A stretch of DNA of 9,106 nucleotides. It comes from Symbiobacteriaceae bacterium (lineage in GTDB: Bacteria > Bacillota_E > Symbiobacteriia > Symbiobacteriales > Symbiobacteriaceae). Positions 1 through 8,200 of the stretch are shown one piece after another. Made by a program: the position numbers and the translations under genes. The stretch lies in contig DAHVXO010000072.1 in the NCBI GenBank assembly GCA_027356675.1, positions 1-9,106 of the forward strand. Direction: 5' to 3'. How positions within the stretch are numbered: position 1 is the first letter of the stretch; each line of letters starts with the position of its first letter. Below the pieces are notes generated by a model, which saw only the letters and a program-made list of their open reading frames with translations, was not told the DNA's origin and searched no databases.

Positions 1-26
1 TCCGCAAGTACATCAAGAAGAAGTAA
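1..26 (+). CDS. C-terminal tail of an upstream gene (partial, uncertain)
   Basis: One frame gives the basic tail RKYIKKK followed by TAA at 24-26. A lysine-rich end just before a 188-base gap is typical of a protein C-terminus, but only seven complete codons are visible. The other frames are open for a while too, so the frame choice is a judgement. No function can be assigned. No clear terminator hairpin follows it. Confidence 0.35.
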
Positions 27-214
27 GATCGTACGAGTCACTTTTCATTTCCGGCGTCGATTGACCGTGCATGGGAGGATGCGTTCGGCTGGTATGGTCC
101 TTTCGTCCCACAAGCGTGGTCATTAATTTCCGCGCATTCAGGGGTAGCGCCTGATGATGAAATCAGCCGCCATGCCTTACAATCACGGGTAGGTGACCAG
201 CGGAGGTGGGGCTC
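27..214. other. Intergenic leader upstream of the sensor operon
   Basis: This gap holds no convincing gene. It contains an imperfect palindrome (147-170) and a possible -10 element TACAAT at 178-183, about 32 bases before the TTG start. An extended -10-like TGGTATGGT lies at 90-98, and TTGACC at 61-66 is too far from it (26 bases) to form a normal promoter. The -35 region opposite TACAAT is poor, so the promoter of the sensor operon is only tentatively placed. The Shine-Dalgarno site GGAGG is at 202-206. Confidence 0.4.
147..170. promoter_or_regulatory. Imperfect palindrome, possible operator
   Basis: GCGcCTGAT (147-155) and ATCAGcCGC (162-170) are inverted copies with one C-C mismatch and a six-base spacer. 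The palindrome lies directly before the possible -10 box at 178-183, at the position of a -35 element, where an activator or repressor would bind. It could also be a chance hairpin. No matching regulator site is known to me. Confidence 0.3.
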
Positions 215-1135
215 TTGCGCCGACTCGGCAGCCTGCTCCTGACCATGCTGCTCCTACTCACCGGTTGCACCGGTGCGCGCCCTGCCCGGGAAGTGAGCCT
301 GAACCGCGTCGTCTCGCCCCAGGCTCTCGCCCCTGACTCCAATCCAGCGCCCAAACCCCTGCGGGTGGCGGCAGCCTCCATCGTCTCCCCGGCGGAGACC
401 ATCCGCAGCTACGGCGCCCTGTTCGCATACCTGGGGCAGCAGATCGGCCGTCCGATCGAGTTGGTGCAGCGCAAGACCTATGAGGAGACCTACGACCTCC
501 TGCGCTATGGCACCCTCGACCTCGCTCTGGTCTGTACCTACATTTACGTGAGGGGACACGGCGAGCTTGGTCTGGAACTGCTTGCCGGTCCTGAAGTCAA
601 CGGTAAGGCGGAATACCAGTCCTTCATCATCACGCGTGCCGACAGCGGCATCCTGGATTTCGCCGGACTGCGCGGCAAGCGTTTCGCCTTTACCGACCCG
701 CTTTCCACCAGCGGCCGGCTCTACCCGCTCTCGCTGCTCAAGGGCCGGGGCGTGGACCCCGGCGCCTACTTTGGCTCCACCACTTACACATACAGCCACG
801 ACAACTCCATCAAGGCGGTCTTCCAGGGCGTGTCCGATGGAGCGGCCGTCGACAGCCTGGTTTACGACCAGTGGGTTCGCAAGAACCCCGACCTGGGCCT
901 GAGCCTCCGTGTGATCGACCGGTCTGAGACCTTTCCCAGCCCGCCCATCGTTGCAAGCAAGCGCCTTGACCCAGCCGTGCGGGAGGCCTTCCGCGCCGCC
1001 CTGCTGACCTTGCACGAAGCGCCGGAGGGACGGGCCATTCTGGCGAACCTGGGCATCGACCGGTGGGTCCCCCAGAACGACGCCGACTACACGCCGGTCC
1101 GGGCCCTGGCCAGGCAGGCAGGGATGCTGCCGTGA
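215..1135 (+). CDS. PhnD-like substrate-binding lipoprotein, probable oxyanion sensor of a three-component system
   Basis: This 306-residue protein begins with a lipoprotein signal peptide: RR at 2-3, a leucine-rich stretch, then lipobox LTGC with Cys18 as the lipidation site. The mature part reads as a PhnD-type (phosphonate-binding-like) periplasmic binding protein. It has the opening PLRVAAASIVSPAE, the hinge-proximal DLALVCTYIYV, and FTDPLSTSGRLYP, a family hallmark. I chose TTG at 215 because GGAGG at 202-206 sits 8 bases before it; the GTG at 206 overlaps that Shine-Dalgarno site. No ABC permease or ATPase genes are adjacent. Instead a histidine kinase overlaps its stop codon, so a sensing role like that of AioX or ArrX, or of the PhnD-like domain of TtrS, is more likely than transport. 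Cys107 is the only cysteine in the mature protein after the lipidated one. The ligand is unknown. Confidence 0.85.
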   Translation: MRRLGSLLLTMLLLLTGCTGARPAREVSLNRVVSPQALAPDSNPAPKPLRVAAASIVSPAETIRSYGALFAYLGQQIGRPIELVQRKTYEETYDLLRYGTLDLALVCTYIYVRGHGELGLELLAGPEVNGKAEYQSFIITRADSGILDFAGLRGKRFAFTDPLSTSGRLYPLSLLKGRGVDPGAYFGSTTYTYSHDNSIKAVFQGVSDGAAVDSLVYDQWVRKNPDLGLSLRVIDRSETFPSPPIVASKRLDPAVREAFRAALLTLHEAPEGRAILANLGIDRWVPQNDADYTPVRALARQAGMLP

Positions 1136-2514
1136 ACAAGCTCGTCAGCCGCCTTGTGGGATGGAGTCAAGCCTTTAGCGTCCGCTTCAAGATCATGGGG
1201 TTGGCAGCGGGCATGGTCCTGATCATGGGCGTCAGCGCCTCCCTACTCGCCCAATCCGGACTGATGCGCACATCCAGCGCCGAGTTGGAGTTGCGCGGTG
1301 CCTCCGTCGCCTCCGATGTGGCTGCAAGGGGCGCGGACATGCTGCTAACTCACAACACCCTCGGCCTCCATGAACTCATGGAGGACACGCGGCGGAACAA
1401 CCCGGACGTGCGCTACGTCGTCGTTCTGGATGCCCTCGGCAGGGTCGTTTCGCACACATTTGACAACGGTTTCCCGGCCGACCTGCTGGACCTGCCACTG
1501 CCAACCCGGGGCGAGGGTACGCTGGTCCAGATCCTGAACACGGAGGAGGGCCGCCTCCATGACGTTACCGTCCCCATTCTCGACGGCACAGCGGGTGCGG
1601 TGCGGGTGGGCATGTCCCCGCAGCGCCTGCGCCGGGAGACGGTGAATCTGGCCGAACGGCTCGCCGCTACCGTCTTGCTCGTGGCCGCTCTCGCCCTCAT
1701 GGCCGCCTACCTGCTGACCTCCTTTCTGGCTCGCCCCATTCTCGACCTGGTGGGTGTCGCCGGGGCCGCCGCCGCCGGCGACCTCACACAACGGGCGCCC
1801 CCCGGTCCGCCCGATGAGACTGGCCTCCTCGTATACGCCTTCAATGACATGTTAGAGCGGCTTCAGGAGTCTCAGCAGGTCAAGAACGACCTGCTCAACC
1901 GGGTCATCATCGCTCAGGAGGATGAGCGCCGTCGCATCGCCCGGGAACTGCACGACGAGACCAGCCAGGCCATTACCTCACTCATCGTTGGCCTGCGCGC
2001 ACTGGAGGAGGACCATCCCGAGGTGCGGGAGCGGTCGGCGGTCCTGCGTGCCCAAGCGGCGGCGACACTCGACGAGATCCACAGCCTCATTCTCGAACTG
2101 CGGCCCCGGGCCCTGGATGAACTGGGCCTCGTCCCCGCCTTGCGGCGCTATGTCGCTGACTTTGGGCACAAGCACGGCATTCAGGCGGAATTCCAGGCCG
2201 TGGGGGGTGATGGCCGTCTGCCCCCGCGCATCGAGACCTGCCTTTACCGCATCGTGCAGGAGGCGCTGACCAATGTGGCCCGTCACTCCGGCGCCCGCAC
2301 AGCCAGCGTTGTCCTGGACGTCCGGCCGCAGGTGGTGTCCACCATTATTGAAGATAACGGTCGGGGGTTCGATCCCGCCGAGGTCGGCGCCCGTTCGCTC
2401 GGGCTTGCCGGCATGCGGGAGCGCGCCGCACTCCTGGAGGGCTCCGTGCAAATCGAGACCGGCCCCGATGTCGGCACCTCCGTCTTCGTCAAGATCCCGC
2501 TTGGCGAGGAGTAA
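1132..2514 (+). CDS. Membrane sensor histidine kinase, NarL/HisKA_3 type
   Basis: The 460-residue protein has a transmembrane helix at about 21-40, an extracytoplasmic domain of about 135 residues, a second helix at about 177-199, then a HAMP linker. The dimerisation and phosphoacceptor segment ERRRIARELHDE places the phosphorylated histidine at His274. The ATP-binding domain carries the N-box EALTNVARH (Asn381) and the G-box DNGRGFD (Asp408), ending with GTSVFVKIPL. The sensor domain contains VRYVVVLDALGRVV, which resembles a PAS/Cache-like fold, and has no cysteine. The start is GTG at 1132, whose GTGA overlaps the stop of the binding-protein gene, implying translational coupling; the Shine-Dalgarno site is weak. 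The likely role is to detect the ligand-loaded lipoprotein and phosphorylate the regulator encoded next. There is no internal PhnD-like domain, unlike TtrS. Confidence 0.92.
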   Translation: MNKLVSRLVGWSQAFSVRFKIMGLAAGMVLIMGVSASLLAQSGLMRTSSAELELRGASVASDVAARGADMLLTHNTLGLHELMEDTRRNNPDVRYVVVLDALGRVVSHTFDNGFPADLLDLPLPTRGEGTLVQILNTEEGRLHDVTVPILDGTAGAVRVGMSPQRLRRETVNLAERLAATVLLVAALALMAAYLLTSFLARPILDLVGVAGAAAAGDLTQRAPPGPPDETGLLVYAFNDMLERLQESQQVKNDLLNRVIIAQEDERRRIARELHDETSQAITSLIVGLRALEEDHPEVRERSAVLRAQAAATLDEIHSLILELRPRALDELGLVPALRRYVADFGHKHGIQAEFQAVGGDGRLPPRIETCLYRIVQEALTNVARHSGARTASVVLDVRPQVVSTIIEDNGRGFDPAEVGARSLGLAGMRERAALLEGSVQIETGPDVGTSVFVKIPLGEE

Positions 2515-2563
2515 CTGTTGAACCAGTCGGGGGAGCCACGATTCTGCTGGGGAGGGGTAAGCG

Positions 2564-3202
2564 GTGCCGCTACGCATCCTGCTGATCGATGACCATGCAG
2601 TGCTCCGTTCCGGTCTTCGCCTGCTGCTCCAGACCCAACCGGACCTGGCGGTCGTGGGCGAGGCGGCGGACGGCACCCACGGCATCGCCCAGATTCGCAA
2701 GCTCAATCCCGACCTGGTGGTGCTCGACCTGAGCATGCCCGGACTGAGCGGCCTGGACATGCTCAAGCAGGTCATGGCAGAGCAGCCTTGGCTCAAGGTC
2801 CTCATCCTCACCATGCACGACGACGCTGAGTTCGTGCGCACCGCGCTCACCGCCGGTGCGCGCGGCTACGTGCTCAAGCGCGCCGCCGATACCGAACTGA
2901 TGGATGCTATTCGATTGGTGGGGCAGGGGCAAACCTACGTCTACCCCAGTGTGGCCAGCCGCCTCTTCACCGACACTGCGCGGGAGAGCCGGGAAAGCGC
3001 AGGCAAGCTCAGTCCGCGGGAGATCGAGGTCCTGCAACTGATCGCCCTCGGCCACACCCAGCAAGAGATTGCCGACCACCTGGCCCTGAGCATCAAGACC
3101 GTGGAGACCCATAAGGCTCGCATTGTGGAGAAGCTAGGGCTCAAGACCCGAGCAGAACTGGTCAGGTTCGCCGTCAACAACGGTCTAGTCCAAATGGAGT
3201 AG
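2564..3202 (+). CDS. Response regulator, NarL/LuxR family, DNA-binding
   Basis: The 212-residue protein has a receiver domain at about 3-120 with the acidic pair Asp9-Asp10 (LLIDDHAVLR), the phosphoacceptor Asp55 (LVVLDLSMPG), Thr83 and Lys105, all key positions of the family. A LuxR-type helix-turn-helix runs from about 149 to 205 (LSPREIEVLQL, then SIKTVETHKARIVEKLGL). The GTG start at 2564 has GGAGGGG at 2551-2557, six bases upstream. It follows the kinase after 49 bases and is surely its partner. A strong terminator begins at its stop codon. The respiratory operon starts 115 bases further on and is the natural target for activation, though this is inferred from position only. TtrR-type regulators have the same receiver plus LuxR-type HTH layout. 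Confidence 0.95.
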   Translation: MPLRILLIDDHAVLRSGLRLLLQTQPDLAVVGEAADGTHGIAQIRKLNPDLVVLDLSMPGLSGLDMLKQVMAEQPWLKVLILTMHDDAEFVRTALTAGARGYVLKRAADTELMDAIRLVGQGQTYVYPSVASRLFTDTARESRESAGKLSPREIEVLQLIALGHTQQEIADHLALSIKTVETHKARIVEKLGLKTRAELVRFAVNNGLVQME

Positions 3203-3240
3203 GCGGTGTCGGGAAAACCCCGACACCGCCCTCGCTTTTC
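3202..3240 (+). terminator. Rho-independent terminator of the sensor operon
   Basis: A perfect 12-bp stem pairs GGCGGTGTCGGG (3202-3213) with CCCGACACCGCC (3219-3230) around a five-base loop. CTCGCTTTTC follows, with a short T run. The left arm starts at the last base of the regulator stop codon. It separates regulatory genes from the respiratory genes, so the latter need their own promoter. Confidence 0.88.
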
Positions 3241-3241
3241 A

Positions 3242-3271
3242 GGGGTTTCGCTGATACGGCGAACTTTCCCC
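3242..3271. promoter_or_regulatory. Inverted repeat upstream of the BCA operon, candidate regulator site
   Basis: TTCGC (3247-3251) and GCGAA (3259-3263) form a perfect inverted repeat with a seven-base spacer. It is flanked by GGGG (3242-3245) and CCCC (3268-3271). A possible extended -10, TGC followed by CATGAT, is at 3275-3283. The repeat falls where the -35 box would be, and no good -35 is seen, as expected of an activator-dependent promoter. Binding by the upstream LuxR-type regulator is an inference; NarL-type regulators commonly bind short inverted repeats. Confidence 0.35.
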
Positions 3272-3317
3272 ATCTGCCATGATAGGACGTGCAATACCAG
3301 CTTAAGGAGGACACGTC

Positions 3318-4070
3318 ATGGCAGGAAAAGAGCTAGCGCCACTCCCGGCGGCCGCCACGCAGCCTGACGCTGACGTCCTGCTCCGAATGATGGCGGATAT
3401 CCGCCGGGCTCTCGCAAAGCCCCTGGAGCAGCGCCGTTGGGTCATGGTCATCGATCTGCGCAAGTGCATCGGCTGCCACGCCTGCACGGTATCGTGCATC
3501 GCGGAGAACAAGCTCCCGCCCGGTGTAGTCTACCGCCCCGTCATCGAGGAGGAATCCGGCGAGTATCCACATGTCTCTCGCGTTTTCACGCCCCGCCCCT
3601 GCATGCAGTGCGACAACCCGCCCTGCGTCCCGGTCTGTCCGGTTGAGGCCACATTCAAGCGTCAGGACGGCATCGTAGCGATCAACTACGACCAGTGCAT
3701 CGGCTGCCGGTACTGCATCGCCGCCTGCCCGTACAGCGCCCGGACGTTCGACTTTGGCGAGTTCTACACAGCGAAGACCCCCGGCGGCGTTCAGGCTTAC
3801 GAGAAGGCCGCTACCTTCGAGTATGGCAAGAAGCGGGTGCGGGACCATGAGGCCTCGCCGGTCGGCAACGCCCGCAAGTGCCACTTCTGTATGCACCGCA
3901 TTGAAGAGGGGATGCTCCCCGCCTGTACGTCCACCTGCGTGGGCCGTGCCACCTACTTCGGCGACGCCAACGACCCCAACAGCCTGGTCCATGAACTCCT
4001 GGGCCTGCCCGGTGTCCAGACGTTGAAACCGGAGGCCAACACCAAGCCTCGGGTCCACTACATCGTATAG
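3318..4070 (+). CDS. Four-cluster [4Fe-4S] ferredoxin-like electron-transfer subunit (TtrB/SrdB/PsrB type)
   Basis: The 250-residue protein has sixteen cysteines in four groups that can ligate four [4Fe-4S] clusters: Cys50/53/56/60, Cys95/98/103/107, Cys127/130/133/137 and Cys188/191/203/207. This is the pattern of the DMSO-reductase-family B subunit (DmsB, PsrB, TtrB), which passes electrons from the membrane anchor to the molybdenum subunit. AAGGAGG at 3304-3310 lies seven bases before the ATG. The first 40 residues show no Tat motif or hydrophobic signal, so export, if it occurs, would rely on the Tat signal of the catalytic subunit by hitchhiking. It is the first gene of a B-C-A operon, ending 13 bases before the next start. 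The family is certain; the substrate of the complex is not. Confidence 0.95.
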   Translation: MAGKELAPLPAAATQPDADVLLRMMADIRRALAKPLEQRRWVMVIDLRKCIGCHACTVSCIAENKLPPGVVYRPVIEEESGEYPHVSRVFTPRPCMQCDNPPCVPVCPVEATFKRQDGIVAINYDQCIGCRYCIAACPYSARTFDFGEFYTAKTPGGVQAYEKAATFEYGKKRVRDHEASPVGNARKCHFCMHRIEEGMLPACTSTCVGRATYFGDANDPNSLVHELLGLPGVQTLKPEANTKPRVHYIV

Positions 4071-4083
4071 GAGGTGTGACTGA

Positions 4084-5217
4084 ATGCGAGCAGCCAAGTA
4101 TGTCATGTTTGCGCTCTGGGCCGTGGCCTTTGCATCGGGTCTGGTCGGCGTCTGGCAGCGGCTGACCGAGGGTCACACGCTCGCTGGCTACGGCAGCTAT
4201 GTGGTCTGGGGTCTGTGGGTCGCAGCCTACGCCTATTTTGTCGGTCTGGCAGCCGGGGCCTTCCTGTTTGCCGCCCTGGTGAACGTGCTCAAGGTCAAAC
4301 TGCTGATGCCACTGACGCGGGCCGCCCTGTGGACCTCGTTCTGCAGTATCGGTGCCGCCGTGCTGGCGGTCCTCTTCGACCTCGGCCATATGGGCCGGGC
4401 CTTCAACGTCTTCACTTCCCCCAACTTCGCTTCGATGATGACCTGGATGATCTGGCTATACACCGCCTTCGCCATCCTGCTGGCGCTGGTCGCCTGGTTC
4501 ACCTATAAGGGCAATGTCGGGGTGCTGAACGCCCTGTACACGATTGGCATCCCGCTGGCCATCGCCTTTCCGGGCGGCGGCGGCGCCCTGTTTGCGACGC
4601 TCTCCGCCAAGCCGTATTGGCATCAGCCCATGTATCCGATTTTCTTCGTGATCGGCGCCCTGCTCTCCGGCGTCGCCTTGCTGGCGGCCATCGCTGCGGT
4701 CATGTGGCCCAAACGCACAGCGATGCTCAAGACGGTCGGCCAGGTCGTGCTGACGCTCATCGCCGTCGACTTGCTGCTCGAATGGGCCGAGTTCTCCATC
4801 CCGCTCTGGTATGGCGTAAACCCCGAGAAAGACGTACTCCTTCAGGTTTTGACCGGCCAGTACTGGTGGGTCTTCTGGATCGTGCATATCCTGCTCGGCA
4901 GCCTGGTCCCCATCGCCCTGCTGCTTCGCAAGCCTGGATCGGCCGCTGCTGTCGGCGCCGCTGGCGCTCTGGCTGCCACGACCTTCCTGGCGGTTCGCCT
5001 GAACATCGTCATCCCCGGGCAGGTGACGCCCGAACTCAGGGGCTTGGAGCGGGCCTTCTCCGACGCACGCCTTACCTTTGCCTATCAACCCACAATGCAT
5101 GAGTGGCTAGTCCTGCTCTTCCTGGTCTCCTTGGGGTTGGGCGTGCTCTGGCTCGGCTTCCGCTTCCTGCCGCTGATCGACAAGAAGGAGGTGCAGCCGG
5201 ATGAGCGAGCCGCGTAA
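4084..5217 (+). CDS. NrfD/PsrC-type integral membrane anchor and quinol-oxidising subunit (TtrC/SrdC type)
   Basis: The 377-residue protein is strongly hydrophobic, with about ten likely helices: 5-24, 37-66, 82-103, 118-141, 147-173, 183-209, 217-236, 260-281, 287-312 and 341-366. This matches the NrfD/PsrC family, haem-free membrane anchors that oxidise menaquinol or ubiquinol and hand electrons to the adjoining iron-sulfur subunit. Acidic residues inside predicted helices, such as those in IAVDLLLEWAEF near 225-236, are candidates for the quinol or proton site. The ATG follows AGGAGGTG at 4069-4076. Its last 17 bases overlap the start of the catalytic subunit gene, indicating coupled translation. 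It is longer than the short PsrC type (about 250 residues) and nearer the TtrC type. Exact helix ends are estimates. Confidence 0.92.
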   Translation: MRAAKYVMFALWAVAFASGLVGVWQRLTEGHTLAGYGSYVVWGLWVAAYAYFVGLAAGAFLFAALVNVLKVKLLMPLTRAALWTSFCSIGAAVLAVLFDLGHMGRAFNVFTSPNFASMMTWMIWLYTAFAILLALVAWFTYKGNVGVLNALYTIGIPLAIAFPGGGGALFATLSAKPYWHQPMYPIFFVIGALLSGVALLAAIAAVMWPKRTAMLKTVGQVVLTLIAVDLLLEWAEFSIPLWYGVNPEKDVLLQVLTGQYWWVFWIVHILLGSLVPIALLLRKPGSAAAVGAAGALAATTFLAVRLNIVIPGQVTPELRGLERAFSDARLTFAYQPTMHEWLVLLFLVSLGLGVLWLGFRFLPLIDKKEVQPDERAA

Positions 5218-8200
5218 GAACGGTCTCACGCGCCGCGACTTTGTCAAGACCGGTGCGCTGGTCGGCGGTGGCGTATTCCTCGCCAGCCAGATGGCCAACA
5301 TCGAAAAGCTCGTGGGGCGCGCTGAAGCGGGGGATCTCACCCCCATGGAGGCGTATGAGCTGGCGCAGGTCGAGAATCAACTCTACACGTCTTGCCTGCA
5401 GTGCAACACCGGCTGCCCCATCAAGGTGAAAATCCTGGACGGCGTCGCCGCCAAGATCGATGGCAACCCAGTCAGCCCGTGGACCATGCACCCGCATCTG
5501 CCGATGAAGACCACCATGGCTGAACTCGCCGGCATCGACGGCGCCATCTGCCCGAAGGGTCAGGCTGGCATCCAGACCGTGTACGACCCCTACCGGCTGC
5601 GTAAGGTCCTCAAGCGCGCGGGCAAGCGCGGCGAGAACAAGTGGCAGGAGATCCCATTCGACCAGGCCGTACAGGAAGTCGTCGAGGGAGGCCTGCTCTT
5701 TAAGGGGGTCCCCGGCGAGGAGAACCGCAAGGTCGAAGGGCTCAAGGCGCTCATGCTCCCCAAGGATTTGAAGCTGCCCAAGGACATGGCCGCTGACGCT
5801 ACCAAGGTCGGCGAGAAGAAGATGAAGATCGGGGAGTTCAAGGACAAGTATAAGGACTTCCTCCAGTACCTGATCAACCCCGACAACCCCGACCTGGGCC
5901 TCAAGTCGAACCAGTTCGTCTTCAACTGGGGCCGGGCCAAGGGCGGCCGCGACACGATGATCCGCCGTTTCACCGCCGCCATGGGTTCAGTCAATGCCCA
6001 CGGCCACACCACCGTCTGTCAGGGCTCACTCTACTTTACCGGCAAGGCCATGAGCGAGCAGTTCAAGTTCGATGAGAAGAAGGGTGAGTTCGCCTGGACC
6101 GGCGGCAACAAGTTCTACTGGCAGGCCGATATCGCCAATTCCGAGTTCGTTCTCTTCGTCGGCGCCAACCCGTTTGAAGGCAACTACGGCCCGCCCCTGC
6201 GGGTGCCAGAGATCACCAACGGCGTTATCTCGGGTCGCCTCAAGTACGCCGTGGTCGACCCGCGCTTCTCCAAGACGGCCTCGAAGGCCTGGAAGTGGAT
6301 CCCGGCGAAACCGGGTTCCGAGGCGGCGCTGGCCCTGGGCATGATCCGCTGGATCATCGAAAACAAGCGGTTCGATGCCAAGTTCCTGTCAAATGCCAAT
6401 AAGGCGGCCGCCGTAGCTGACGGCGAACAGTCCTGGGCCAACGCCCCATGGTTGGTCAAAATGGTCGATGGCAAGCCCACCATGTTCGTCCGGGCTTCCG
6501 AACTGGGGCTCCCGGTGCAGAAGCGGACCTACAAGGGTGCGGACGGCAAGGACGTCGAGTACACCTACGACCCGGTTTGCGTGGTCAAGGACGGCAAGCC
6601 AATTCCCTTCGATCCCAACGATACCAAGACGGTGGTCGATGGTGACCTCCTGGGCTCCTTTGAGATCAATCAGGTCCAGGTCAAACCTGCCCTGCAGGTC
6701 CTGTTCGATGAGGCCTCCAGCAAGTCCATCGCGGATTGGGCGAAGATTTGTGGCATCGCCGAATCCGACATTCTGACCCTGGCCAAGGAGTTCACCAGCC
6801 ATGGCAAGAAGGCGGCGGCGGACATCCACCGCGGCGTTTCGCAGCACACCAACGGGTTCTTTAACGTAGGCGCCTGGTACTGCCTGAACCTGCTGAACGG
6901 TAACTTCGACTGGAAGGGCGGCATGGTCAAGCTCACTACGTATGACCAGGCCGGCACCAAGAAAGGCAAGCCCGTCAACACGGATACGTTCCCGGGCAAG
7001 CCTCCTGCCTTCGGCATCAGCATCATCCGCCATGGCGTCAAGTACGACAAGACCACACTCTTCAAGGGCTATCCAGCGAAGCGGCCCTTCTTCCCCTTGT
7101 CCTCCGACGTCTACCAGGAAGTCTGGGCCTCCATCGACGACGCCTACCCATACCAGACGAAAATCCTGATCCAGTACATGGGGTCGCCGGTCTACTCCCT
7201 GCCTGCCGGTCAGAAGGTCATCGCAATGCTCAAGGATCCGGCCAAGCTTCCGCTCTATATCTCATCGGATATCGTGGTTGGTGAGACGTCGCTGTACGCC
7301 GACTACATCTTCCCCGATGTCTCCTATCTCGAGCGTTGGGAGTTCCAGGGGTCGCATCCGAACATTGTGGAGAAGGTCCAGCCGATCCGCCAGCCCGTCA
7401 TCACACCCATGACCGAGACAGTCAAGGTCTTTGGCAAGGAGCAGCCGCTCACGTTCGACAGCATGTGCCTCGCGTTCGCTGAGAAGCTGGGCCTGCCGGG
7501 GTACGGCAAGGACGCGTTCGGTCCGGGCCGGGACGTGACCAGTATCGACGAGTTCTACCTGCCCATGGTCGCCAACGTGGCCTTCGGCGACAAGGACGAC
7601 GGCACCGACGCCGTACCGGATGCCGATGCCATGGAAATCGAGCTGTTCATCAAGTCCCGCAAGCACCTGCCCAAGACCACCTTTGATCCGGACCGCTGGA
7701 AGCAGATCGTGGGCGAGAAGCACTGGGCGAAGACGGTCTACGTGCTCAACCGGGGCGGCCGGTTCCAGGAGGCCGACAAGGCGTACAAGGGCGACCAGGT
7801 CGCCAACCCATACGCTGCCCAGATCGACATGTATCAGGAGAAGACCTACTTGGTGAAGGACTCGATGACGGGCAAGAATCTCCCGGGCATCCCGTCCTAC
7901 ATTCCGGCCTACGCCGACGCCCTGGGCAACAGCTTGTTGGGTGAGGAGAAGGACTTCCCGCTCAACCTGATCACCTGGCGCCCCATCCAGAATACGAAGA
8001 GCCGGACCTCGGGCAACTACTGGGTCTTGCCGATCGACCGGGACGGCGCCCTCTACGTCGCGGCCTCCGATGCGAAGGCGCAGGGGTTGGTAGACGGCGA
8101 CCGGGTCAAGATCGTCTCCGCCTCCAATCCGGATGGAGTCTGGGACCTGGGGCCGCTCGGGAAGAAGCCCATGCTTGCCCTGGTGCGAGTGGTGGAAGGG

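Noticed and set aside
206..214. GTG at 206 as start of the binding-protein gene
   Set aside because: It overlaps the Shine-Dalgarno site GGAGG at 202-206. TTG at 215 has the right spacing and still yields a complete lipoprotein signal.
254..1015. Minus-strand frame of 253 codons opposite the binding-protein gene
   Set aside because: It is antisense to a well-supported lipoprotein gene, with no recognisable domain.
1063..1131. ATG at 1063 as start of the histidine kinase
   Set aside because: It would add 23 Gly/Pro/Arg-rich residues before the membrane helix and overlap the binding-protein gene by 73 bases. The GTG at 1132 gives the usual four-base overlap.
1978..2850. Minus-strand frame of 290 codons spanning the kinase-regulator junction
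   Set aside because: It crosses two certain genes and has no motif of its own.
3333..4106. Minus-strand frame of 257 codons opposite the iron-sulfur subunit
   Set aside because: Its Ala/Gly/Val/Arg-rich composition mirrors codon bias of the real gene, and there is no ribosome site or family motif.
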